This document shows positions 28,430 through 35,005 of a stretch of 35,005 nucleotides of DNA, in pieces (position 1 is the stretch's first letter; each line of letters starts with the position of its first letter). The stretch is from contig CANKMT010000060.1 in NCBI GenBank assembly GCA_947482825.1, positions 1 to 35,005 of the forward strand, given 5' to 3'. A program made the position numbers and the translations under genes. The notes beneath the pieces were generated by a model. The model was not told the DNA's origin, searched no databases, and saw nothing but the letters and a program-made list of their open reading frames with translations. The DNA is from Betaproteobacteria bacterium (GTDB taxonomy: Bacteria; Pseudomonadota; Gammaproteobacteria; Burkholderiales; SG8-39).

Positions 28430-28876
28430 TCAGCTCGCAGGCGAGCTGTCGCCGGCATCGCTGCCAAGCGAATCGATCACTTCCTTGATCTCGCGCCGGA
28501 TCTGGACCACGTCGACCTTGCCGCGGCCGTTGCCGCTCTTGGCCGCGACGCCCGCGGCGCGCTCCAGCGCCTCGACGCGCGCGGCTTCGCGGCCCTGCGA
28601 ATAGACATCGTCAAGCCGGTTGCGCGCGCCGCTGATGGTGAAGCCTTCCTCGTACAGCAGCTCGCGGATGCGGCGAATCAACAAGACTTCGTGATGCTGG
28701 TAGTAGCGCCGGTTGCCGCGGCGCTTGACCGGCTTCAGCTGGGTGAACTCCTGCTCCCAGTAGCGCAGCACGTGCGGCTTCACCCCGCACAATTCGCTGA
28801 CCTCACCGATGGTGAAGTAGCGCTTGGCCGGGATCGGCGGGAGGTCAGCTTTCTTACGGCTTGGGTCCATCGCCAT
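28430..28876 (-). CDS. MerR family transcriptional regulator
   Basis: 148 residues. The winged helix-turn-helix spans about residues 20-88 ([21 protein letters not shown], then [21 protein letters not shown]), with the family's Arg-Arg-Tyr-Tyr wing. A helix rich in charged residues follows, but the usual cysteines for metal sensing are absent. Invariably downstream of ihfA in proteobacteria; its regulon is not known. The start lies within the end of ihfA, so the two genes are coupled; the second ATG two codons later is an equal choice. Confidence 0.92.
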   Translation of the reverse strand: MAMDPSRKKADLPPIPAKRYFTIGEVSELCGVKPHVLRYWEQEFTQLKPVKRRGNRRYYQHHEVLLIRRIRELLYEEGFTISGARNRLDDVYSQGREAARVEALERAAGVAAKSGNGRGKVDVVQIRREIKEVIDSLGSDAGDSSPAS

Positions 28877-29162
28877 CGCGCGACTTTTCGACCATGGCCT
28901 TCAGCTTCTGGCTGGCGTGAAAAGTGACCACTCGGCGGGCGCTGATGGGGATTTCCTCGCCCGTCTTGGGATTGCGCCCGGGGCGCTGCGGCTTGTCGCG
29001 CAGCTGGAAGTTTCCGAAGCCCGAGAGCTTGACGCTTTCACCGCGCTCCAGGGCCCCTCGGATTTCCTCGAAAAAGGCTTCGACCATGTCCTTGGCCTCG
29101 CGCTTGTTCAGGCCGACCTTCTCAAACAGCAGGTCGGCGAGTTCGGCCTTGGTCAAAGTCAT
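28854..29162 (-). CDS. ihfA: Integration host factor subunit alpha
   Basis: 102 residues of the HU/IHF fold: [79 protein letters not shown]. The beta arms with the RNPKTGE segment and prolines bend DNA by insertion. Position directly after pheT identifies it as the alpha subunit. The ATG at 29162 has GGGAG ahead; a GTG just before it is less likely. Confidence 0.96.
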   Translation of the reverse strand: MTLTKAELADLLFEKVGLNKREAKDMVEAFFEEIRGALERGESVKLSGFGNFQLRDKPQRPGRNPKTGEEIPISARRVVTFHASQKLKAMVEKSRDGDGPKP

Positions 29163-29182
29163 CACTGCTCCCTGAATCTTCT

Positions 29183-31579
29183 TTATGAACGGAGGGTTGC
29201 GCCGAATCGGCGTCCCAGCAATTCGACCATCTGGGCGATGGCGGAATCGGCTTCCGCATCTGTGAGTGTTTTTTCAGTATCTTGCATAACTATCCGGAAC
29301 GCAAGGCTTTTTCGGCCTGCGGGCAGGCTCTTGCCCTGGTAAACGTCGAACAGGCGCACTGAGCGCACGATGGCTGGTTTTTCGCCGATCATCGCGTCAA
29401 GAAGGGCTTGGACTTGCAGCGCCGCATCCACCAGGACCGCCAGGTCTCGCACCACCGGCGGGAAGCGCGAAGGGTGCCCGGGATGCGGCACCGGCATCGC
29501 CTGGAGGATGGCAGCATCCAGTTCGAACAGAACCGCCGGCTGAGGAAGCTCGAATTTGGCCTGCCAACGCGGGTGCAACTCGCCCACCCACCCGATGGCG
29601 GCGCCATCGAGCAGCACGCGGGCCGAGCGACCCGGGTGAAGGGCCGGGTGCGTTGCGGCTTCGAATCGCGCCACGCGCGGCCACACCAGGGCTTCGACAT
29701 CGGCCTTGAGGTCGAAGAAGTCCACGGGTCGCGCTGGGGCGCCCCACTGCTCGTCCTCGGCCGGCCCGCAGGCCGCAGCGGCGATGCGCATGGGTTGCGC
29801 AAGGCCGGCGACCGTGAGTTCCCCGTCCTTGACCGAAGCATCGCGCAGGAAAGCGCGGCCGACCTCGAACACCCTCACGCGCGATTGCTTTCTCGCCATG
29901 TTGTAGCGGATGTTGTCGATGAGGCCGCCGAACAGCGTCGTGCGCATCGCCGACTGGTGGCTTGCGATCGGGTTGAGCAGGCGCACCGGATCGGCGTTGC
30001 CGGCGAGGTCCGTTTCCCAGCTCTCGTCGACGAAAGTGAAATTGACGACTTCCTGGTAGTCGCGCGCGGCAACCAGCGAGCGGATCGCGTGCAGGGAGCG
30101 GCACGCCTCGGACCGGGTGCGCATCGCCGCCGGCGCCGAAGGCGGGTTGGCCGGGATGCGCTCGAACCCGTAGACGCGCGCGACCTCTTCGATCAGGTCT
30201 TCCTCGATCTCGATGTCGAAGCGATACGACGGCGGCGTCACGGTGAAGGTATCGGCACTGTGCACGAAAGGCAGCGATAGCCGCGTGAAGATGTCGGCCA
30301 TCTCGTCGGCCGTGACCGGCACGCCGATGATCTTCTGCGCGCGGGAGACTCGCATCGCCACCGGCTTCCTGTCGGGAAGCTTCTTCACTACATCCACGGT
30401 CGGCCCGGGCTCGCCGCCGCAGATCTCCAGGACGAGCTTCGTTGCGTACTCGATGCCGGCGACGTTGTTGTCGAAATCCACGCCCCGCTCGAACCGGTGC
30501 GAGGCGTCCGATGAAAAGTTGTAGCGCCGCGCGCGGCCGGCGATCGCCTCGGGGAAGAAGAACGCCGACTCGAGGAAGATGTTCTTCGTGTCGAGGTCGG
30601 CCTTGGTCGAGTCGCCGCCCATGATGCCGCCGAGGCCAATGGGGCCGGAGTCGTCGGTGATGCAGAGCACCGAGCCGTCGACGTCAACGGTCATCTCGTT
30701 GAGGAGCTTGACCTTCTCGCCCGCCCGGCCCCAGCGCACGTCGATGCCGCCGGCCACCTTGTCCTGGTCGTAGACGTGGAGCGGCCGCCCCATCTCGAGC
30801 ATCACGTAGTTCGTGACGTCGACCAACGCCGAGATCGAGCGCTGGCCGGCGCGCTCCAGGCGCTGCTTCATCCAGTCCGGTGTCGGCGCCTTGGCGTTCA
30901 CGTTGCGAATCGAGCGGCCGGCGAACCGGCCGCAGCCCTCCGCATCGGTGATCCCGACCGGCAGCTTCGCGTCGCACGTTGCCGGGATCGCCTTGATGTC
31001 GGGCGCCTTGAGTTTTGCGCGCGTCAGCGCGGAAACCTCGCGCGCCACGCCGAGCACCGAAAGACAGTCGGCCTTGTTCGGCGTGAGCTTGATCTCGAAG
31101 ACGTTGTCGTCGAGCTGCAGCAGGGTGCGCACGTCGGCGCCCACCTCAGAAGCGCCTGGCAGATCGAGCAACCCGCTGTGGTCCTCCGACATTCCGAGTT
31201 CTCGCGCAGAGCACAGCATCCCCTGGCTTTCGACGCCGCGCATCTTGGCTGCCTTGATCTGCGTGGGACCTGATGCGCCTGGAAGCTTCGCGCCGATCAT
31301 CGCGAGCGCTGCTTTCATCCCGGCGCGCACGTTCGGCGCGCCGCACACGATCTGCAAAGGCTCGCCTTTGCCGATATCGACGCTGCAAAGCGAGAGCTTA
31401 TCTGCGTTCGGATGCTTGCCGACCGTGAGCACCTCGCCGACGACGATGCCGGAAAAGGCAGGCGCGACCGGCCTGAGCGATTCGACTTCGAGCCCGGACA
31501 TCGTGAGAAGGTGCGCGAGCTCCGCCGTCGTGAGCGGCGGGTCGACCATGGAGCGCAGCCAGCTTTCCGGAATCAGCAT
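29183..31579 (-). CDS. pheT: Phenylalanyl-tRNA synthetase beta subunit
   Basis: 798 residues, the normal length. It contains a tRNA-binding OB domain (about 40-150, [20 protein letters not shown]), B3/B4 editing region, B5, the catalytic-like core and a C-terminal anticodon-binding domain ([20 protein letters not shown]). It pairs with PheS as an alpha2-beta2 enzyme. The start is one base after the pheS stop, so translation is coupled. pheS and pheT codon usage are uniform. Confidence 0.98.
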   Translation of the reverse strand: MLIPESWLRSMVDPPLTTAELAHLLTMSGLEVESLRPVAPAFSGIVVGEVLTVGKHPNADKLSLCSVDIGKGEPLQIVCGAPNVRAGMKAALAMIGAKLPGASGPTQIKAAKMRGVESQGMLCSARELGMSEDHSGLLDLPGASEVGADVRTLLQLDDNVFEIKLTPNKADCLSVLGVAREVSALTRAKLKAPDIKAIPATCDAKLPVGITDAEGCGRFAGRSIRNVNAKAPTPDWMKQRLERAGQRSISALVDVTNYVMLEMGRPLHVYDQDKVAGGIDVRWGRAGEKVKLLNEMTVDVDGSVLCITDDSGPIGLGGIMGGDSTKADLDTKNIFLESAFFFPEAIAGRARRYNFSSDASHRFERGVDFDNNVAGIEYATKLVLEICGGEPGPTVDVVKKLPDRKPVAMRVSRAQKIIGVPVTADEMADIFTRLSLPFVHSADTFTVTPPSYRFDIEIEEDLIEEVARVYGFERIPANPPSAPAAMRTRSEACRSLHAIRSLVAARDYQEVVNFTFVDESWETDLAGNADPVRLLNPIASHQSAMRTTLFGGLIDNIRYNMARKQSRVRVFEVGRAFLRDASVKDGELTVAGLAQPMRIAAAACGPAEDEQWGAPARPVDFFDLKADVEALVWPRVARFEAATHPALHPGRSARVLLDGAAIGWVGELHPRWQAKFELPQPAVLFELDAAILQAMPVPHPGHPSRFPPVVRDLAVLVDAALQVQALLDAMIGEKPAIVRSVRLFDVYQGKSLPAGRKSLAFRIVMQDTEKTLTDAEADSAIAQMVELLGRRFGATLRS

Positions 31580-31580
31580 T

Positions 31581-32594
31581 TCAGAACTGCTTCAGGAAAC
31601 GCAGGTCGCCGTCGAAGAACAGGCGCAGGTCGTCGATGCCGTAGCGAAGCATCGTGAGGCGCTCGAGTCCCGAGCCGAAAGCAAAGCCGATGTGGCGCTC
31701 CGGGTCGAGGCCGAAATTGCGGATCACGCTCGGATGTACCTGCCCCGAGCCGGAAATCTCCAGCCAGCGCCCTTCGAACGGGCCGTCGGCGAACTGCATG
31801 TCGATCTCGGCCGAAGGCTCGGTGAACGGGAAGTACGAGGGACGAAAGCGCACCTGCAGCGCATCCGTCTCGAAGAATCGGCGCAGGAAATCCGTGTACA
31901 CGCCCTTGAGGTCGGCGAAGCTGATGTGCTCGTCGATCCACAGCCCTTCGACCTGGTGGAACATCGGCGAGTGCGTTGCGTCCGAATCGACCCGGTACGT
32001 GCGGCCCGGCGCGATCACCTTGATCGGTGGCTTGTGCATGCGTGCGTAGCGCACCTGCATCGGGCTGGTGTGCGTGCGCAGCAGCAGTTGCAGGCCCGAT
32101 GAATCTTTATGGTCGACGTAGAACGTGTCCTGCATCGAGCGCGCAGGATGATTCTCTGGATTGTTCAGGGCGGTGAAGTTGTACCAGTCGGTCTCGATCT
32201 CGGGACCGTCGGCGACCTCGAAACCGATCGAGCCGAAGATCTCCTCGATCCTCTGCCAGGTGCGCGTGATCGGGTGGATGCCGCCCAGCGATCGGCCCCG
32301 GCCGGGCAGCGTGACATCGAGCGCTTCTTCGGCGAGGCGGGCCTGCATCCTCGCATCGGCCAGCCCGGCCCGGCGCGCGTCGAGGGCCGCTTCGAGCCGC
32401 ACTTTGGCCGCGTTGATGCCGGCCCCCGCGGCCTTGCGCTCCTCGACTGCGAGCGCACCCAGCCCCTTGAGCAGCGAAGTCAGCTCTCCCGACTTGCCAA
32501 AATAGCGGGCCTTGGCATTTTCGAGGGCCGCCGGGTCGTGCGCTTGGCCGAACTCGCCAATCGCGCGGGCGACGATGTCATCCAGGTTTTGCAT
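31581..32594 (-). CDS. pheS: Phenylalanyl-tRNA synthetase alpha subunit
   Basis: 337 residues. An N-terminal coiled-coil arm (about 1-85) binds tRNA; the class II catalytic core includes [30 protein letters not shown] (motif 2 area), [25 protein letters not shown] and the motif 3 Gly-rich part [17 protein letters not shown]. Downstream of rplT, with a stable dyad between the genes. Confidence 0.98.
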   Translation of the reverse strand: MQNLDDIVARAIGEFGQAHDPAALENAKARYFGKSGELTSLLKGLGALAVEERKAAGAGINAAKVRLEAALDARRAGLADARMQARLAEEALDVTLPGRGRSLGGIHPITRTWQRIEEIFGSIGFEVADGPEIETDWYNFTALNNPENHPARSMQDTFYVDHKDSSGLQLLLRTHTSPMQVRYARMHKPPIKVIAPGRTYRVDSDATHSPMFHQVEGLWIDEHISFADLKGVYTDFLRRFFETDALQVRFRPSYFPFTEPSAEIDMQFADGPFEGRWLEISGSGQVHPSVIRNFGLDPERHIGFAFGSGLERLTMLRYGIDDLRLFFDGDLRFLKQF

Positions 32595-32633
32595 CGGCTA
32601 TCGGGCTGCGTCCTCGTCGGACTCTCCTCAAAC

Positions 32634-32662
32634 GAAAAGCGAGGGACCGGCCCTCGCTTTCC
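32634..32662 (-). terminator. Dyad between rplT and pheS, possible terminator or attenuator
   Basis: A strong stem, AAAGCGAGGG with CCCTCGCTTT, closing a five-base loop, with TTTTC following on the minus strand. It lies about 20 bp after the rplT stop and 40 bp before pheS. In E. coli pheST is attenuated through a leader peptide; no Phe-rich leader is seen here. Confidence 0.6.
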
Positions 32663-32682
32663 TTCACTTCGGGATTGCGGGC

Positions 32683-33042
32683 TCAGGCCCCGAGGCTGGC
32701 CTTGACCTGCCCGGCGATCTTCGCAAACGCCGGCTTGTCCATCACCGCGATGTCCGCGAGCATCTTGCGGTCGATTCCGATGTTGGCTTTCTTCAGGCCG
32801 TTCATGAACACGCTGTAGGTCATCCCGTGCGTGCGCACCGCCGCGTTGATCCGGGCTATCCACAGCGCGCGGAACGTGCGCTTGCGATTGCGGCGGTCGC
32901 GATAGGCGTACTGCCCCGCCTTCATCACCGCTTCTTTGGCGATGCGCCATACGTTCTTGCGGCGGCCGCGGAACCCCTTGGCCTGCTCGAGGACTTTCTT
33001 GTGGCGCGCGTGCGCCGTTACCCCACGTTTGACTCTTGGCAT
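32683..33042 (-). CDS. rplT: 50S ribosomal protein L20
   Basis: 119 residues beginning [20 protein letters not shown], with [20 protein letters not shown] in the middle. L20 is an early-assembly protein and, in enterobacteria, represses rpmI-rplT translation by binding its mRNA. Fifteen bases after rpmI. Confidence 0.98.
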   Translation of the reverse strand: MPRVKRGVTAHARHKKVLEQAKGFRGRRKNVWRIAKEAVMKAGQYAYRDRRNRKRTFRALWIARINAAVRTHGMTYSVFMNGLKKANIGIDRKMLADIAVMDKPAFAKIAGQVKASLGA

Positions 33043-33057
33043 TTTTCCTCTCCCCTA

Positions 33058-33255
33058 TCAGGCGTACGGCATCATGGCCTTGACTGCGGCCAGGTTGCTC
33101 TCGTGGACGGAGGTGCCGCCGCGCAGGTGGCGTTTGCGCTTGGTCGACTTCTTGGTGAGGATGTGGCGCAGGTTGGCGCTACCCCGCTTGATACTGCCGG
33201 AACCGCGCACCTTGAATCGCTTCGAGGCGCCTTTCTTGGTCTTCATCTTGGGCAT
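33058..33255 (-). CDS. rpmI: 50S ribosomal protein L35
   Basis: 65 residues: [20 protein letters not shown] through [14 protein letters not shown], very basic and typical. Follows infC after a 148-bp spacer that carries a set of short hairpins (33344-33398). Confidence 0.97.
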   Translation of the reverse strand: MPKMKTKKGASKRFKVRGSGSIKRGSANLRHILTKKSTKRKRHLRGGTSVHESNLAAVKAMMPYA

Positions 33256-33343
33256 AACTGCTCCAACTCTTTTTTAACATGACGCCAGGTGGCCCGCTTC
33301 GCGAGCGCTTGATACCCGGTGGTCACTTCTGACCCGCACAAAC

Positions 33344-33397
33344 CGCTTGCGGGTTCCTTCACCCCTCGCTTGCGGGTTCCTTCACCCCTTCGCGGGG
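33344..33397. repeat. Tandem 23-bp repeat and short hairpins between infC and rpmI
   Basis: Two identical 23-bp units (33344-33366 and 33367-33389), each with a small dyad like CCGCTTGCGG, followed by a third dyad CCCC-TTCGC-GGGG (33385-33397). It lies in the mRNA region where L20 control of rpmI acts in E. coli, but the sequence is too short and simple to claim that function. Confidence 0.75.
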
Positions 33398-33403
33398 GAC
33401 TGC

Positions 33404-34027
33404 CTAGGCTGCGGCCGGTTTCGGCTCCGCAGTTTTCTCAGGGGCTGCGCCTTCGGGCCTGGGCGGTTTGGGCGCCTTGGGCTTCTGCGGTGCCGCCACT
33501 TTCAGGTCCTTCTTCTTCGGCCCCAGCACCATCACCATCTGGCGGCCTTCCATTCGCGGGAAATTCTCAACCACGCCATGCGGCTCGAGGTCGGCCTTGA
33601 CCCTTTCGAGCAAGCGCACGCCGAATTCCTGGTGGGCCATTTCGCGACCGCGGAAACGCAACGTCACTTTCGTCTTGTCGCCTTCTTCAAGGAAGCGGAT
33701 GAGGTTCCTCAGCTTGATCTTGTAATCGCCCTCGTCGGTGCCGGGGCGGAACTTGACCTCTTTGACCTGAATCTGCTTTTGCTTGAGCTTGGCTTCGTGC
33801 GCCTTCTTCTGCTCGCGGTACTTGAACTTGCCGAAGTCCATGAGCTTGCACACGGGGGGCACAGCCAGAGGAGCGATTTCGACCAGGTCGATCTCCTTTT
33901 CCTCTGCCATCCGCATCGCCTCTCCTATCGTGACGATGCCGAGCTGTTCGCCTTCTTCCCCGACGAGACGGATCTCGGGGGCCGTAATCTGGGCATTCAG
34001 ACGTTGCGCCTTACTTTCGATCGCGAT
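33404..34027 (-). CDS. infC: Translation initiation factor IF-3, ATC start
   Basis: About 207 residues. [20 protein letters not shown] begins the N-domain, followed by [20 protein letters not shown], then the lysine-rich linker and the C-domain [20 protein letters not shown] and [12 protein letters not shown]. The C-terminal tail (proline- and alanine-rich) is longer than in E. coli. Start choice: GAGGAG ends nine bases before an ATC that opens [11 protein letters not shown]; the only ordinary start in frame, a GTG at 34054, lies upstream of that ribosome site. IF-3 from many bacteria uses such rare starts, which lets it limit its own synthesis. Confidence 0.93.
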   Translation of the reverse strand: MAIESKAQRLNAQITAPEIRLVGEEGEQLGIVTIGEAMRMAEEKEIDLVEIAPLAVPPVCKLMDFGKFKYREQKKAHEAKLKQKQIQVKEVKFRPGTDEGDYKIKLRNLIRFLEEGDKTKVTLRFRGREMAHQEFGVRLLERVKADLEPHGVVENFPRMEGRQMVMVLGPKKKDLKVAAPQKPKAPKPPRPEGAAPEKTAEPKPAAA

Positions 34028-34117
34028 GAGTGCAAACTCCTCTGATGGCGGCACCTTGCCGGTCGCCGCGCTGACCGGACGCAGCCACCCGGCTGCGCGA
34101 AAAAATCAGGCCGTGTT

Positions 34118-35005
34118 CTACGCGCTGGTCTCTTTTCGGAGACGTTCGATGAAGGCTTCGAGGGCCATGGCCCCGAGATCCTCACCGCTGCGCGTGCGCA
34201 CGGCCACTGTTCCAGCCTGCTTTTCCTTGTCTCCCACGACCAGCTGGAAGGGGAGCTTTTGCAAGCTATGTTCTCGTATTTTATAGGAAATTTTTTCGTT
34301 GCGCAAATCCGCCACGGCGCGCCAACCGCCCGCCCGAAGGGCCGCGGAGACCGCCTCGGCATAGTCTGCCTGGTGCTCTGAGATGTTCATCACCACGACC
34401 TGCTCCGGCGCCAGCCACAAGGGAAAAGCGCCGGCGAAGTTTTCGATCAGGATTCCCATGAACCGCTCCATGGAACCGACGATTGCCCGGTGGAGCATGA
34501 CGGGCACATGCCGGGCGTTGTCCTCGCCGACGTACTCGGCACCCAGCCTTTCGGGCATGAAGAAATCCACCTGCATCGTGCCGCATTGCCAGACCCGGCC
34601 GATCGCGTCCTTGAGTGAATACTCGATCTTCGGGCCGTAAAAGGCGCCCTCGCCGGGCGAAACCGTGAATTCGATGCCTGAGCGCTTCAGGGACTCCATC
34701 AGCGCCGCTTCGGCCTTGTCCCAGAGTTCGTCGGCGCCGATGCGCTTGGCCGGGCGCGTGGCCACCTTGTAGATCACTTCCTTGAACCCGAAATCGCGGT
34801 AGACCTTCTGCAACAGCGCGGTAAACGCCTCGCATTCGGCCAAGATATGGTCCTCGGTGCAGAAGATATGGCCGTCGTCCTGCACGAACCCCCGCACGCG
34901 CATGAGGCCATGCAAGGCGCCCGAGGGCTCGTTGCGGTGGCAACTGCCGAATTCGCCGAGGCGGTACGGCAGGTCGCGATAACTCTTCACGCCCTGGTTG
35001 AACAC
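34118..35005 (-). CDS. thrS: Threonyl-tRNA synthetase (C-terminal part, truncated by window edge)
   Basis: The last 296 codons, of about 640, are in the window. Visible: [20 protein letters not shown] (motif 2 and catalytic Arg region), DDGHIFC with a zinc ligand His, [20 protein letters not shown] (motif 3 and the second zinc His), and the anticodon domain from about [19 protein letters not shown] to [17 protein letters not shown]. The N-terminal TGS and editing domains are outside. infC follows 90 bp downstream, the standard order. Confidence 0.97.
   Translation of the reverse strand: MFNQGVKSYRDLPYRLGEFGSCHRNEPSGALHGLMRVRGFVQDDGHIFCTEDHILAECEAFTALLQKVYRDFGFKEVIYKVATRPAKRIGADELWDKAEAALMESLKRSGIEFTVSPGEGAFYGPKIEYSLKDAIGRVWQCGTMQVDFFMPERLGAEYVGEDNARHVPVMLHRAIVGSMERFMGILIENFAGAFPLWLAPEQVVVMNISEHQADYAEAVSAALRAGGWRAVADLRNEKISYKIREHSLQKLPFQLVVGDKEKQAGTVAVRTRSGEDLGAMALEAFIERLRKETSA

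Overview
The window is high-GC DNA that reads like a betaproteobacterial (Burkholderiales-like) chromosome. The evidence is gene order: ispB / rplU-rpmA-obgE-proB, a CNP1-like gene, rppH / proS, a lytic transglycosylase; surE-pcm-nlpD; and thrS-infC-rpmI-rplT-pheS-pheT-ihfA-merR followed by tRNA-Pro. Three Bug/TctC periplasmic binding proteins, a family greatly expanded in Burkholderiales, point the same way. Genus cannot be told from the sequence alone.

Layout. 1-494: 5' part of a large transglutaminase/DUF2126 gene (minus), with an NtrC-like palindrome upstream. 719-3411: minus-strand catabolic operon (Fe/2-oxoglutarate dioxygenase, HpcH/HpaI aldolase, TctC) with its own promoter. 3579-3703: tRNA-Pro(CGG) and its promoter, then an NTF2-like gene. 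4218-12353: housekeeping block ispB | rplU-rpmA-obgE-proB, with the CNP1-like/DUF3501/rubrerythrin operon and rppH on the minus strand, then proS on plus. 12361-16975: plus-strand envelope block LT-DUF58-TgpA-MltB, meeting tail to tail a minus-strand surE-pcm-nlpD operon (16970-19430) that lacks the customary rpoS. 19668-19925: orphan HTH regulator. 20077-27210: second accessory metabolic zone (TctC, type III CoA transferase, AcuI-like reductase, cupin; rlmJ; TctC-dioxygenase; CMD/AhpD-like protein). 27255-28222: a broken methyltransferase gene. 28318-35005: tRNA-Pro(GGG) and the translation supercluster merR-ihfA-pheT-pheS-rplT-rpmI-infC-thrS, all minus, thrS running off the right edge.

Most of the window is core translation, envelope and repair genes with conserved neighbours. 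The accessory parts are small catabolic modules built around solitary solute-binding proteins. I see no CRISPR array, prophage, insertion sequence or complete toxin-antitoxin pair, and no clearly new multi-gene system. The most useful oddities are the NtrC-like site before the transglutaminase, the rubrerythrin-DUF3501-CNP1 operon with its hairpin array, the envelope operon without MoxR, the missing rpoS after nlpD, the deleted and frameshifted methyltransferase, and the non-AUG start of infC.
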